A stretch of 64,000 bases of DNA from Hordeum vulgare subsp. vulgare (lineage: Eukaryota; Streptophyta; Magnoliopsida; Poales; Poaceae), in assembly GCF_904849725.1 (NCBI RefSeq), contig NC_058519.1, forward strand, positions 110,100,881 through 110,164,880. The letters are read 5' to 3'. The notes under the pieces were generated by a model. That model worked only from the letters and a program-made list of their open reading frames with translations, did not search any database and was not told the origin of the DNA. A program made the position numbers and the translations under genes. Numbering within the stretch: the first letter of the stretch is position 1; each line of letters begins with the position of its first letter. Below are positions 8,261-20,149 of the stretch, one piece after another.

Positions 8261-11200
8261 CATGGGTATCTATATAACCCGATGGTCGGCGAAGCGGCTA
8301 TGCGAGATAGCCAACACCGTCAAAGGGAAAAAGAGGGATGTCATAAGCAAGTCCTCTTTCGGGGTTTTGCTTCATATCTCTCCTTTGCCTCCTCCTCCAG
8401 AGGCGCTCGTTGATTTCATAGTCATGAGGATTGATACCAAGAAGCGGCTGCTCAAGTATGTGTTTGCTGTTTTTTTCTTCTTTCATTTTTCAGTGGTTGC
8501 ATAAATTTTTTGATTTATTTTTCGAAACATGTACTGATTTTCTTATGTCTCATAGGTTAACTGACCGTAAGAAAATCCCTCTCACTAGGGATATGGTTAA
8601 GAAGATCTTTAATGTACCATCTGGAAGCAAGCCACTTGAATTCGGCAAAAGGGGGAAAGCAGATTTCCGTGAAATTTACTTGGAAGGCGAAAGGGCTCCA
8701 ATACAAACCACAATTTCTGTCTTATCAAATTTTGATGATGACGATGAGGATACCATTGATAGGACATGGATTCTACTTTGCCTTTCATTGGTCCTAGCTC
8801 CTGGTACATGAAATATGGTGCCTCTGGAATATCTGCACAGTTTGCAAGACATGAGTGTTGTCCACGAGTTTGAGTGGGATGAGCATATTCTGTTAGATGC
8901 TATGAGGGAAGTTAAGAAATACCAGGATAAGAGGAATGAAGGCAAACTAAAATTCCATATTGGCGGTTGTCTACCAATGCTCCCGGTACTTCCCTCATTC
9001 CTGCAACATCCCCCTTTTTTGTTTTCTGGAGCATATTGGTTTTTATAGTGGCTTCTGCGTCTCTTCTTTTTTGTAGGTAATTTACATGGACCACATTGAC
9101 ATCCCAAGAGGATGCATAGTTGATCATACAATCGACTATTCTCTGCCACGGGCTTGTTTTGTGAAGGAGTTGGATTTCACCGATGTTATTGCAGTTGATA
9201 CCATGGAAGATGGTTTCGGGAAGCGCCCTGTAAGTATTCTATTTTTTGAAACTATTGAAACAATACCTTCATCTTTATTTTGTTGCAATTGCAACTCTGC
9301 ATTCTTTTTATCACATTTTCCAAGTGTTTTTCAATCTGTTTAGTTTTCTGGAATGCAGTTCAGCTCCACTACACCGTACGCAACAACCAAGTTTTTGTCA
9401 TACATAGAGCAGCTTGCCCAGTTACCCAACAAAGCTAGTGTGTCCGCAACAGATATTCCCGATATGGTTGGTGCTGATGGCGCTCAACAACCAACAGAAG
9501 GTGCTACAAACGAAGCTGATGGCAGAGCGCGGAATGTGCATGAGCCACCTCCGAAAAACACGGAGGGTGGTGGTGATGTTTGCGGCTCTTTGGAGGACTA
9601 GCTGCACCCTCTACCCACATTTGAGGAATTAGAGGTGAGCCATATTGCATTTGTTCTTTGCAACTCTCTTATTTTCTTGCATATTTTTCTTTTTTGCTTG
9701 ATGGAAAATATGAAAACTTTGTAGCTAATGTTGTTTCCCCTGTTCTTGGGTTTTTGGTTTTTATGCATTCCAGCTGTCCCCACACATGCGTGCTATATTC
9801 AATAAGCATAAAGATATCCACGCTACAGAACTTAAAGGTGCATTGAGCTCATTTGGGAGTTTGTTGGAGGGCATCTACCGCAAACGAATGTGCCTGATGT
9901 TGTCCGAGGAATCGAAAGTTGGATTTAGGAGTGACAAAGCGAAACATGAATGCCCAGATGTCACTTGTGATGTACCAGCAGCTCCTGCTCCTGGCATGTG
10001 CAATGCAACTGCTAGTGAGTTGTCTCTGCAACAACAGAAGCAACTGGATTGTACTACAGGAACTGCCAATGCAACTCTCACTATTTCATCTCCGCAGCAG
10101 CCCAAGCATCATGAAAACATGGTACAAGTTACTACAGCAACTGCTCAATCCACGTTCACAACCTCATCTATGCAACAAGCCTCTCAACCGAATGACACAA
10201 ATAGTGTTGATCCAGGAGTGGTAGTTGGTCAAACAGATGCTGCCCATTAACCCCACAAGAGTAAGAGTGAGCATAACACTGGAAATGATTTCAACAATAC
10301 AAAGGGAGAATATATATGCAGCAGAGCAAACAAATTTGAACGAATGTCGCCTCGCAGCACATCCTACCCATGCGTGAATTTGATTAGGAGGCCAGGAACT
10401 CTTGAAGACATGCCTTCTTTTGGATTGTTTGAACCTGGTAGCCCCGATGCCTTGCTGTTTCAGGATGTGCCACAAGTTGAATCACCTCCACGGTCGCCTG
10501 CTGTTGATATTGAGTCTTTCATGGAGATTCGAGCGAGGAGCCCTTTGTTTGATGACCTTTTTGCTGCTACCACTTCACCCGGTCCTGTTTATGATGTCAC
10601 TCCACTCGCGAGGATCCCACCAATATCAACTGGCCCTACAGGTTTTTATAAGTCATTCCCATAATTTTTTGTTTATGCAACATATCATCCTTTTCTTTTT
10701 TTTGAAACTCAGCACATGTATGATTCAAAATTGTTACTCATTATTTCTTTCCGCTTTCTTTTTTCTTTTTTTTGGGCAGAAGCATGTATTGATGATACAA
10801 GAGAGGAGGCACATGTTGAAGTCAGCAGCGGGCAAGGCCATGATCAGAAGCATCCTACACTTAAGAGAGTTGCACCGACCGAACCAACCGCAGCAAAGTT
10901 GCCAAAAATGAAGAAGAAAAAATTTGATGCAATGGATGATGCGATATACCAGAGGTACTGTTGTACCAATTATAAGATAAAGGACCCACCCTGAGGCGAG
11001 CCACTGTAAGTTTGTTTTCATGCTTTTTCTTTTTGTGTGCTGAGAGAAAATAAACCAGAGCAATAGTTTCACAACTACTAACCAAGTTACTGTCCTCTCT
11101 TGTAACAAATTAGCCCTTCGTTCATAAGGATAGATGGTTTCCATATTGCATTCAAACATTTCAGCAATGGGCTCAAAAAGCGGGCTCATGTGAACAATGA

Positions 11201-13671
11201 GGTGATGTCACTCTATATTGAAAGTTTCAACATTGAGCACATGTACAGCTCAAGCAAGCCAAGGAAGTTTGCATTCTCACCGCATGTTGCTGTGAGTTAA
11301 CTATCATCTTTTTTCCTATTGTTGTCATTTGAGATTTCGCAATGCAACATAGTATGTTTTAGATGACAGCCACATTCCTTTTTCACCTTCTTTTTGTTGC
11401 GATGTTTTTGCTTATGTATACAGTCAAAACTCTATGTGGACCCAAGTTCATTCAATCCAAATTCATGCACCAAAGGTTTGAAAAGGGCTTGTGAGAAGAA
11501 CGACATTGCCAAATCTGATCAAGTAAGGCTTTTTGTTCATCAAAGTTTTGTCTACATTGCAATAATTTTTTCTACCTTGTTGTGCAACTATGCCCTTATA
11601 TCATTTGCTTTTTTAATGTGAAAATACTTCTGTTCATCCGGCAACAGTAATTTCCGCTTATATTTTGCGTGCATCACTCGCCTCTGTGGCCCTCGGAGCT
11701 TTCTTTAACCGGTGGCTCAAAAGCATCCTTTTTCCACAACCTGGGTTTGCAACTGGACCATCGTTGCAATTTCCTCCCCCACAACAACCAGCTAGTTGCA
11801 AGATCTGAATCTAGACATACACGCCACAAGATGGGATCTGCCAGCACGGACGAGCATGTTCTTCTTCGACATTGGCCCTCCACTCTCTCTTCCTCACTTC
11901 TCAGATCTGCACTTGATTATTTTTTCTGCAACAAGACACTTGTTACAAAAAGGCCAATAAGTACGGAGGAAAATAAAGTTTTAATTATTTTTGCATCATG
12001 ACCTATGTTGCAGAAAATTTCTACAACTAGACCATCATTGTGAAAAAATTATATAACTAGACCTGGGTTGCAGAAATAACTGCAACAACAACAATTGCCT
12101 GGGCAGCCTCCACCCACCGTTCGTCCTCGACCTCGCACTATATCTAATGTTGTTGCTAGACGACAGAGAGTAGGATCTGCACTTGAGTTTTTTCTGTAAC
12201 AACACATTTTTTTACAAAAAGATGCTTGCTGCAACAAGTTCAGAGGAAAAAAAGTTTTAAATATTTCTGTGTTGCAAAAAAATTCTGAAATTAAAAATGC
12301 TGCAACTAATTCTGCAACTAAAAAGTTTTAAATGTGCTTGTCCCTTGACATATTGTGACTTTTGAAAACTTTTGCTTCTGTTCATATATAGTGTTTGAAC
12401 ATCATCTGAGCCGTGCTCAGATCGAAGTTGCTCACACAACACATGCATGAAAAAGTGAAATCCTACAGATATATGTCAGTTTTCATGAAACTGGCAGAAA
12501 CTAAAATAAATTACAAAATAAGTACCATACAGAATTGCACAGGCCCTATCTTACTCTTGAGACAACCTGCACTAAAACCAGTAGATAGCATCCAGTGTGG
12601 AGTCAGGGCAGCAGTATTGAGAAGCTCCAGATGCTTTCTGCAACTCCATGATATGCACGACAGCACCAGGCCACCACTGATCGGCCAGCGGCCCCCTTCT
12701 GAACCAACCGACCCACGCCACCGCCGTCGATCCTGTTAACCATCTACGCGATCCTATTAACTAAAACTGTGTTGCAAAAAATACTAGAACTAGACCTTTG
12801 TTGCACAAAATACTGCAACAACATATATGTTGCAAAGTTAACGGATCACGTGGGTAGATCACAGGGCCATCCACGGCTACATCCAACTAGCATGACCCTT
12901 TTTTAATTCATTTTGCAGTTGTTCTTCACCATTGTGAAACAAGACCATTGGGCGCTCGCTGTTGTAAACTTGATGCATAAATAGTTCAACGTGTTCGACT
13001 CCAACAGTCAAGACTCTGACTATGTCAGCATCCTCGAGAAGCCTTGTTCGAATTTGGTATGGGGTAGCATTTGTTTTCTTCTTTTTTCACCATGATTTTT
13101 TTCAAATCAATGTTTCGGAAGCAACCAGTCCAACATTTTTGCAGATAGAGAACTTCAAAACTCTAGTTAGAGAAAGAAACCCATGGAAGTATGATCTTGA
13201 CATGTTTGAGCGCTTCAGTCGATCAGGCTACCCACAACAATCAACAACATAGTGTTTTCCGTGACTATACATTATTTATGGCAAATTTTTATTTCATATA
13301 TGTGATCTCATTTTTCTCCAACTTTTTTCATGGCAGATTTGATTGCGGCTTGTTTTCTATTCTATACATGGAGAATTTAACTGCAAAGGGGCTAAAGTCA
13401 TTCAATACAGTATGACTTTGCCTTTCCTCTTTTTTGCTACTCATTTTTTTTGTGAAATTTGTGTTGCGGAATCTCCGTTGCGGACACACTAGCTTTCCTC
13501 TTTTTTTCCTAGTAGTATCTAAACATGTGTTTTTTCTTTGTTGCTGTGTATGATCAGGACACAACCTCGTTGCTTAACTTCCGCAAGTACATCGCAGCAA
13601 AGCTTTTCAAACACCCGCAAAACACCCTCAGTTCGGAGGAGGAGCTTGAAAAGTTGCTGAAAAAGTCTTAG
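8261..13671 (+). pseudogene. Ulp1-type (C48) cysteine protease gene of the MULE, multi-exon, five in-frame stops
   Basis: Exons follow from consensus splice sites and a continuous protein: 8261-8455, 8556-8985, 9077-9229, 9359-9634, 9774-10641, 10780-11005, 11114-11291, 11424-11522, 12919-13056, 13145 to about 13250, 13337-13409 and 13558-13671. The N-terminal part holds the helical region usual in grass Ulp1-like transposon proteins (GGCLPML before YMDH). The catalytic part shows His in QDHWALAVVNL, Asp in FNVFDS and Cys in DCGLFSILYMENL, the C48 triad. Stops fall at 8809, 9599, 10248, 10992 and 12982. The join between the exon ending near 13250 and the exon at 13337 also gives no clean frame. 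Cellular C48 enzymes process SUMO; the role of transposon copies is unknown. The gene is convergent with the transposase. Confidence 0.88.
11640..12870. repeat. TTGCAACA-type repeat filling the largest protease intron
   Basis: The 1.4-kb intron between exons ending at 11522 and starting at 12919 is filled with (C)TGCAACA, TTGCAAAAA and TTGCAGAAAAT words alternating on both strands. The same words occur in the nested MULE (7500-7800) and between the two genes (13990-14760). They are non-coding and appear to be a family-specific spacer repeat. Confidence 0.6.
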
Positions 13672-14883
13672 ATTCAAGTGAATAGTTGACCGCAACAAGA
13701 CCTAGCTAGTAGTTTTAGGCTTCTTTTTTTCAGTGCATGTGTGCGCGACATGTTTTTGCAACTGGGTTCTCTAGTAGATGTGGTACATTATGTAGCTCGG
13801 GCATGCCATCTTTTCGAGCATGACAAATATAATTTTGTAGTTACCCGATCCTGATGTGTACACATGACAAATACAAATGGGTAGTTACCTGATCCTAATG
13901 TGTGTTTCAAATAATTTTTTCACTGTTTTCTTAATGCGGGTTCCTGATGTATGTCCCACTGTTTCTGGTTTATCAGTTTGTTGCATGGGAGCACCTTGTT
14001 GCATGATGCATCTTTTCATTGGCAACAAAAAAAATCTATTTTTATGTCTCTGTAACGTGTTTTTATGTAACATTTGGTGCAGTAGTAATCTTTTTTCATG
14101 GATGCATCTCTGCAACATATGCATGCCCTGCAAAAATGAAAATCAACATAAACAAGATTTTTTCCGTAACAAGACCATGAACAGGGGACACACTGTATTT
14201 TTGCTGCAACTTTAACACAACAATTCAAAATGAAATAATTGGTTGTTTCGGGAACAAAACCAAGATGAAAATGCAATGTCACATCATCTTTTTGTTCATG
14301 TTTCAAACAAATCTTTGAACCTTGCAGAATATAAGTTGGAAAACTCTCAGCGTCAACCAACGTATTTTCTCTTCATCTTCCTTATGTTCTCGCGTGATTA
14401 GTTCCAGCCTCATCTTTTTTTCTTGCCTTCTTCCACGAACTACACCGCCCGCCGGCCCACCTCCGCAAGGCACACCATCGCCGTTGTATAGTTCCTGCAA
14501 CATTAACTTTGTTGCACAATTTTTCTGCAACACATTTTTGTTGCACAAATTTTCTACAACAAAGTATTTTGTTACCAAAAAATTACACACATTTCTGAAA
14601 TAGGATTTCTACTGTAAAACAACTTCACAAACATTTCTGCAACATGACCTTCGTTGCAGAAAATAGTCTATAACAAACTTTGTATCAGAAATTTGAAATA
14701 GTATTATTGCAAAAAATAGATAAAAAAGATTCTGCAACAAGTATCAACCCCTATTTTCCAAACACTGTCTGTTGTTTAACGAGATGAAAATAAAAAAAAA
14801 ATATGTCTGTTGTTTGGTCGCCTCCCTCTTTTTGTCTATATTTTTCCTACAGGTTCAGTTGCGTCATTTGGGCAACTCTTTGA
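13672..14883. other. spacer between the convergent MULE genes
   Basis: About 1.2 kb separates the two gene ends. TTGCAACA and GTTGCAAAA words cluster at 13975-14110 and 14490-14760, often as short inverted pairs that could fold. No ORF with a recognisable domain is present. By position this region should hold both 3' ends, but clear polyadenylation signals could not be singled out. Confidence 0.5.
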
Positions 14884-17508
14884 TCATTTGCAATCACAAC
14901 TGTCAAGTATTGACATTCTCGAACTACATGTCCAACCGCAGAGCAGAATTGGCATTTTTTGGGGTGTTGTTGCTGCCTCCATTGCAGCTTTTAGGGTGCC
15001 ACATGTTTGAATGTTGTGTCCTAATTCGTTATAGTGCTTGCAGCGAACACTCCTTTTTGGAGCTGTTGTCTTGCCCGATGTTGTTGCTTTTTTCTCTTGA
15101 TTTTTCATCTTCTTCTTTTGTTCATCATCTCGCTGCTCTACAAGCGTCTTCTTTCTCTTCTCTCTGTCAGTTGGCCGGCCTTTCTTAGGCACACGAGCTG
15201 GGTTTTGCAGCATATCGGAGCTTTGGTGTTGTGGCATGTCACCATTTAGTGGTACCGTTGCCGCAGTGGGTGGTGTTGGAGGTTCACTCTGTTGCGGGTC
15301 TTGTTGATCAGGCATGGCTCCTCTCTTGGCCGCTGCTATGGTAGGCTCAAGGGCTTTAATTGCATCATCCAATATTCTGTAAGCATCATCATTGCAACAT
15401 GCATTAGAGGCAAGCCATCTCAACCTTCGACGCAGGGAGTTGTATTTCAGAGTGTTTGTCGAGGGGTGCCCAAAGTCCAGCAACCTATCAGTCCTACCCA
15501 TGCTTGTTGTGGCTGCTTCAGACCACCTCTCTAATAAGTATTGCCGCGGAATTACTTGCACATTGAGATGAACCATTGCCCTTATTATGTGTACACAAAT
15601 CAGCCCATTCATCTCAAAGTAGTGGCAGCTGCACTCAAACAACCCTTCATCCATCACAACATGCACAGAATATGGCTTCGGATTCTCATAGGAGATTGCT
15701 TTCAGCTCAAACATGGCGCCGTGTCCTTGGTAGTCAATGTCTTGGTTGATAATGAAGTCAGTAGATGCTGTCACGTGTTTCTGAAACTTACCAAAGACAC
15801 TGCGGGTGTAGTATGCAGCTGCTTGGCGCTCAATGTTGTAGCTGCAACAACATAAGAAGAAATAGGTCAACAACAATATTTCTGTTTGTTTTTGATATTT
15901 TGGCAAAGCTCAAAAGTATGTCTACCGAGAGTATAGTGGCGGAGCTGTTGTTTCACCAGTGAATCCAACATTGTCCTCATGATCAAGCATAGTTTCTTGA
16001 CATATTTCATTGCTGCACAAACCTCCAAATGGAATTAGCTGGTCGAATCAGGGTCTTGAAATATGAGTTGAGCCCCTCAGACCTGCCTGTTGTGCTTGTG
16101 AACGAGAAGAATTTGTTCTTGAAATATGTTGGAGCACACGTGCGCCTTGTTCGCCACATATTCTTGAGGTGTTTGTTCTGTGCAACTTCAAAACCATGCA
16201 ACATGTGCTGCCATGTTTCCTCAAATTCCTCAACAGTTTAGGATTGGTTGATACAAGTGTAAAACACATCTGCAAAGGCCTCGTCCGTGCTCAACAGCCT
16301 TCCCAACTTGGACCGTGCATTGCTAAGCACATGAAACTTGCAACACCTATGTCAAGTGTTCGAGAACACTTGATCAATGGCTGTTGCCATCGCTTGGTCC
16401 TGGTCAGTCACGATGTTGGTAGGATGCTCGTTATCCATTGCAACCATCCACTGCTGGAACACCCACTTAAATGTGTCAATAGTTTCATCTGGCAACAGGG
16501 CACATCCTAGTGCAATTGTGTGGAGGTGGTTGTTTACACCAACTATATGAGCAAATGGCATGTTGTATCTGTTTGTGCAGAATGTTGTATCGAAGAATAC
16601 ACAATCTTTGTATTTCGGGTACAACGGCCTTGTTCTCCCATCAACCCAAAACAAGGCAGTCACTGAGTTTGTTGCAGGATCTTGTTGTTTCGCATTAAAG
16701 AACTCTGGATTCTCACCCTTCCTCCTCTCAAAATATTTCACTGTCATATCCATGTCTCGGAATGTTAACCCTCTACGGAGCTTTGCATGTTCATCTGTAA
16801 CATCTCTCTTCACATACGGGAGTATCCTAGTGTCACCTCCTTGGATCCTACCAAGGACGCTCATGCATTCTGAATTGGAGAGGTTCACATCATGCAGCGT
16901 CAACAACAGTTGGTAATCCTCGCTGGGTATGCTGCGGTGCGAGCGGTAGTACCTAACACGCTCCGGCTGTTCCATCATCGGATGTGTATGCTCCACAACA
17001 AAACAAGTCACGGTCCATCTCCCCTCCCTTAGCCCAACAATCATATGCGCCTTACAATCATGACGGAGCATTCTGTTTTTTGACGTTTTCTTGTGACATC
17101 CATCCCTTCACTAGGCTGCCTACTAGAGTTGTTGTTTCCAGTTGCAATGCTCTTTGACGTGCTGCTGGTTTCTGTTTTAACGGGCTTTCTAGCGTGCACA
17201 TATCCAAAGACCCTCTTTATTAGGTTTGCATCCTCTTTCTTTTGACCTCTCTTCTGGGTGAATTTTTAAGTAGATATATGTGTTCCAAACGCCAACTTGA
17301 AGGCATAGTCGTTGTAGAATTTGCAAGCATCGTCAACTGTGTCAAACACCATCGCAACATAGGGCGGCAGTGGTTGCGAAAAAACATCTCCATCATCTGA
17401 ATCATATTGGCTTGCATCTTCAGCAAACAACAAACCTTCCGAATCTTCAACATCAAGAGCAGAAAAATTGCCATGGACATAGCTTTCTTCACCTTCAGTT
17501 ACATGTTC
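14884..17508 (-). pseudogene. FAR1/FHY3-type MULE transposase, broken by stops and frameshifts
   Basis: On the minus strand the exon 17508-15926 begins after a TTGCAG acceptor. It encodes the two halves of a FAR1-type DNA-binding domain (FDTVDDACKFYNDYAF, then LRHDCKAHM and HTHPM) and the MULE DDE core: Asp in CVFFDTTFCTNRYNMPF, Asp in NIVTDQDQAMA and Glu in GRSEGLNSYFK. A GT donor at 15925 joins the last exon (15841-14884). That exon has a SWIM zinc finger (FECSCHYFEMNGLICVHI), then a basic tail and a damaged zinc knuckle in which one Cys is Tyr (CKHYNELGHNIQTC). Stops lie at 17266, 16352 and 16238. Frame changes occur near 17095 and 16010. The intact protein would bind the terminal repeats and catalyse excision; this copy cannot. 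Confidence 0.9.
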
Positions 17509-17711
17509 CTGCAACACAATTGTTGTGCAACAGTCACTTCATACTTCAAAAATCACAAATTATTTTCCTACTGTCACCCAACAAATAGTTGCAACAAAAT
17601 CAAATCAACAGAAACTGAAATTGGGAGCACGGGGACCAACTTACTAATGCAGGCAATTTTTTTAGTTTTTTTTTTCTGAAACTAGGCAATTGTTTCATAA
17701 ATTATAGAGGT

Positions 17712-18056
17712 TCATTTTGCTATGTTTTTGAGAGGCTCGTTTCTGCAACTAATTTCAGAAACAGGTTCATTGTTCTGTTTTTTCACACAGGTGTTCATGC
17801 TTTCACTTTGGATCAGAGCTACAGTTTCAGAAACAGGAGGTCTCACCAAAGTTTGTTGACGGGATCTGCTCGATGTAGGTTCAGGAAACACCACCAAGGG
17901 ATTTGTGAACCAACTAGAAGATCCAGCTCGCGGCAGAAGCTCCCCGAAGGCGCTCGGAGCTAAGAAAGATGGTCGGGCGCATTCTCCAAGCACGGGTCCT
18001 CGGTCAGCTTGGTTGGCGTACGATTCGACCAACTGCCGCGCGATGTGGTGCGCCAT
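17712..18056 (-). CDS. candidate first exon of the MULE transposase
   Basis: An ATG at 18056 opens 114 codons running towards the transposase and ending at 17712. The protein is Ser/Pro-rich with no known domain. Its position just inside the right terminus, and on the same strand, fits an N-terminal exon spliced to the acceptor at 17509. A donor site could not be chosen with confidence, so this may simply be untranslated leader. Confidence 0.3.
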   Translation of the reverse strand: MAHHIARQLVESYANQADRGPVLGECARPSFLAPSAFGELLPRAGSSSWFTNPLVVFPEPTSSRSRQQTLVRPPVSETVALIQSESMNTCVKKQNNEPVSEISCRNEPLKNIAK

Positions 18057-18110
18057 GGAGTTCAGCCACGCCGGCAGCGCCGAGAGGCGGCTTGGCGGAG
18101 GTTTGTCGGG

Positions 18111-18195
18111 GGCGGCGCCGCAGTGGTTGCGGGGGCGGTGGTTGGAGGGCGGCGCCGTTGTGGTTGCAGGGGCGGTGGTTGCGGGTGGCGCCGTG
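18111..18195. repeat. 37-bp GC-rich tandem repeat, 2.3 copies
   Basis: Units 18111-18147 and 18148-18184 begin GGCGGCGCCG and end GGCGGTGGTTG(G/C). A partial third unit follows to 18195. It lies in the GC-rich right arm of the MULE, mirroring the 83-bp repeat in the left arm. Confidence 0.75.
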
Positions 18196-18380
18196 TTTTG
18201 TGCAGGTCTGTCGGGGTCGGAACCGATTGAATGTTTCTGAAACTAGGCAATTGTTTCAGGTTCTGTTTGGTCGAAAAGCTCGGATCCGACGGTCGTACGT
18301 GTGTACATCAGACGGTCATTCGGGTAGCGGATGTTTAGTATGGATCCGCCGGTGGACGCGTAGCGTCTCCCTGAAACAAA

Positions 18381-18763
18381 CCGTGGGGGGGGGTCGTGCG
18401 GGAGAAGGTCGACCGCATCTATTGCTATATTCCAGACGTCTAGAAGTTAGCAATCTCGTTTTACAAATGGATCTATTGTATGCATCTTACAAAGAGAAAT
18501 CCACCGCATGGTCGTGATGCAGACGAACTTGCCATAAAATACATGTGAACCACTAGGGTACAGAAAAACAAGCATCAAACAAGTTAAAATAATTGAATGG
18601 GACGATGTGCATGTTACTGGCTCAAATCTTGGCTGGCGCGCCGGGGCTATCAGTGGCCTTTAATCAAAGACGCTGCCAGGTTTTTTCCGTGACTCTAAAA
18701 ATAGCACAAGAAAAGAAATAATGAGAGAAACCTTTCATCTATGTCTCCGCCATAGTTACCATG
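18381..18763. other. unique-looking spacer between MULE and Gypsy element
   Basis: No gene, repeat or terminus is recognised apart from a run of nine G at 18384-18392. The sequence resumes on the far side of the Gypsy insertion at 27374. Confidence 0.5.
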
Positions 18764-18768
18764 GTCAC

Positions 18769-20136
18769 TGATAACCCACAAGTATAGGGGATCGCAACAG
18801 TTTTCGTGGGTAGAGTATTCAACGCAAATTTATTGATTCGATACAAGGGGAGCCAAAGAATACTCTCGAGTATTAGCAGTTGAGTTGTCAATTCAACCAC
18901 ACCTGAAAGACTTAGTATCTGTAGCAAAGTTTTAGTAGCAAAGTAGAATGATAGTAACGGTCGGCGGTAACAGTAGCAGTTGTAATTTGTATAGCAAGTG
19001 TGACAGCAGTAGTGGTAAAGTAACTTAGCAAGGACCGGTATAGGAAAAGCTCGTAGGCATTGGATCGGTGATGGATAATTATGTCGGATGGCATTTATCA
19101 TGTAACAGTTATAACATAGGGTGATATGTAACTAGCTCTAGTTTGTCAATGTAATGTAGGCATGTATTCCGTATTTAGTTATACGTGCTTATGGAAAAGA
19201 ACTTAAATGACATCTTTTGTCCTACCCTCCCGTGGCAGTGGGGTCCTAATGGAAACTAAGGGATATTAAGGTCTCCTTTTAATAGAGAACCGGAACAAAG
19301 CATTAGCACATGGTGAATACATGGGATCCTCATACTATGGCCATCTCCGGGAATGGTTCCGGCTATTGTCACTTCGGGGTTGCCGGGTCATAACACATAG
19401 TAGGTGACTACAACTTGCAAGATAGGATCAAGAACACACATATATTGATGAAAACATAATAGGTTCAGATCTGAAATCATGGCACTCGGGCCCTAGTGAC
19501 AAGCATTAAGCATAGCAAAGTAGTAGCAACATCAATCTTAGAACATAGTGGGTACTAGGGATCAAACCCCATCAAAACTAACTCGATTACATGATAGATC
19601 TCATCCAACCCATCACCGTCCAGCAAGCCTACGATAAGATTACTCACGAACAATGGAGAGCATCATGGAATTGGAGATGGAGGATGGTTGATGATGACGA
19701 CGACGTCGATTTCCCCTCTCCGGAGCCTAGAACGGACTCCATATCTGCCCTCCCAAGGAAGAACATGCGGTGGCGGCGGCTCCGTATCGTGAAACGTGAT
19801 GAACTCTTCTCTCCTATTTTTTTTCTGGGCGAGAGAGGTTATATGGAGTTGGAGATGAAGTCAGGGGAGCCACGTTGGCCCCACGTTGCAGGGCTCGTGG
19901 CCCACTCGCAGCGTATCTTCAGTTGATTCTTTCTCTGATATTTTTTATATATTCCATAAAAATCCTCGTAAGTTTCTAGGTTATTCCGAGAACTTTTATT
20001 TCTGCACAAAAATAACACCATGGTAGTTTTTCTGAAAACAGCGTGAGTCCGGGTTAGTTTCATTCAAATCATGCAAATTAGAGTCCAAGACAAGGGCAAA
20101 AGAGTTTGGAAAAGTAGATACATTGGAGACGTATCA
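18769..20136 (-). repeat. 3' LTR of the RT-less Gypsy element
   Basis: 1368 bp, pairing with the 1395-bp copy at 25974-27368. Most of the length difference is a block of about 27 bp present at 27089-27118 and missing here near 19884. Ends on the + strand are TGATAACCCACAAGTATAGG and GACGTATCA. Confidence 0.95.
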
Positions 20137-20149
20137 ACCCCCCAAGCTT
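20137..20149 (-). other. polypurine tract (plus-strand primer)
   Basis: On the minus strand AAGCTTGGGGGGT abuts the 3' LTR directly. This is where plus-strand DNA synthesis would start. A near-identical motif recurs internally at 22122-22135. Confidence 0.85.

Larger units (their letters stand above)
6164..18371. mobile_element. 12.2-kb Mutator-like element (MULE) with FAR1-type transposase and Ulp1-like protease genes
   Basis: The left end starts GGGAAACTATGTCGTCCCAC. The complement of the right end starts GGGAGACGCTACGCGTCCAC. Both continue with CCG(A/G)C(T/G)GATC, an imperfect terminal inverted repeat. The 9 bp outside the left end (TAAAACAAA, 6155-6163) and outside the right end (TGAAACAAA, 18372-18380) agree at 8 of 9 positions, as expected of a Mutator target duplication. 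Inside are two convergent genes, as in MuDR: an Ulp1-type protease on + and a transposase on -. Both carry several stops, so the copy is inactive. MULEs carrying Ulp1-like genes are known in plants (Kaonashi-type in Arabidopsis, a melon MULE), and this copy belongs to that general class. Confidence 0.88.
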
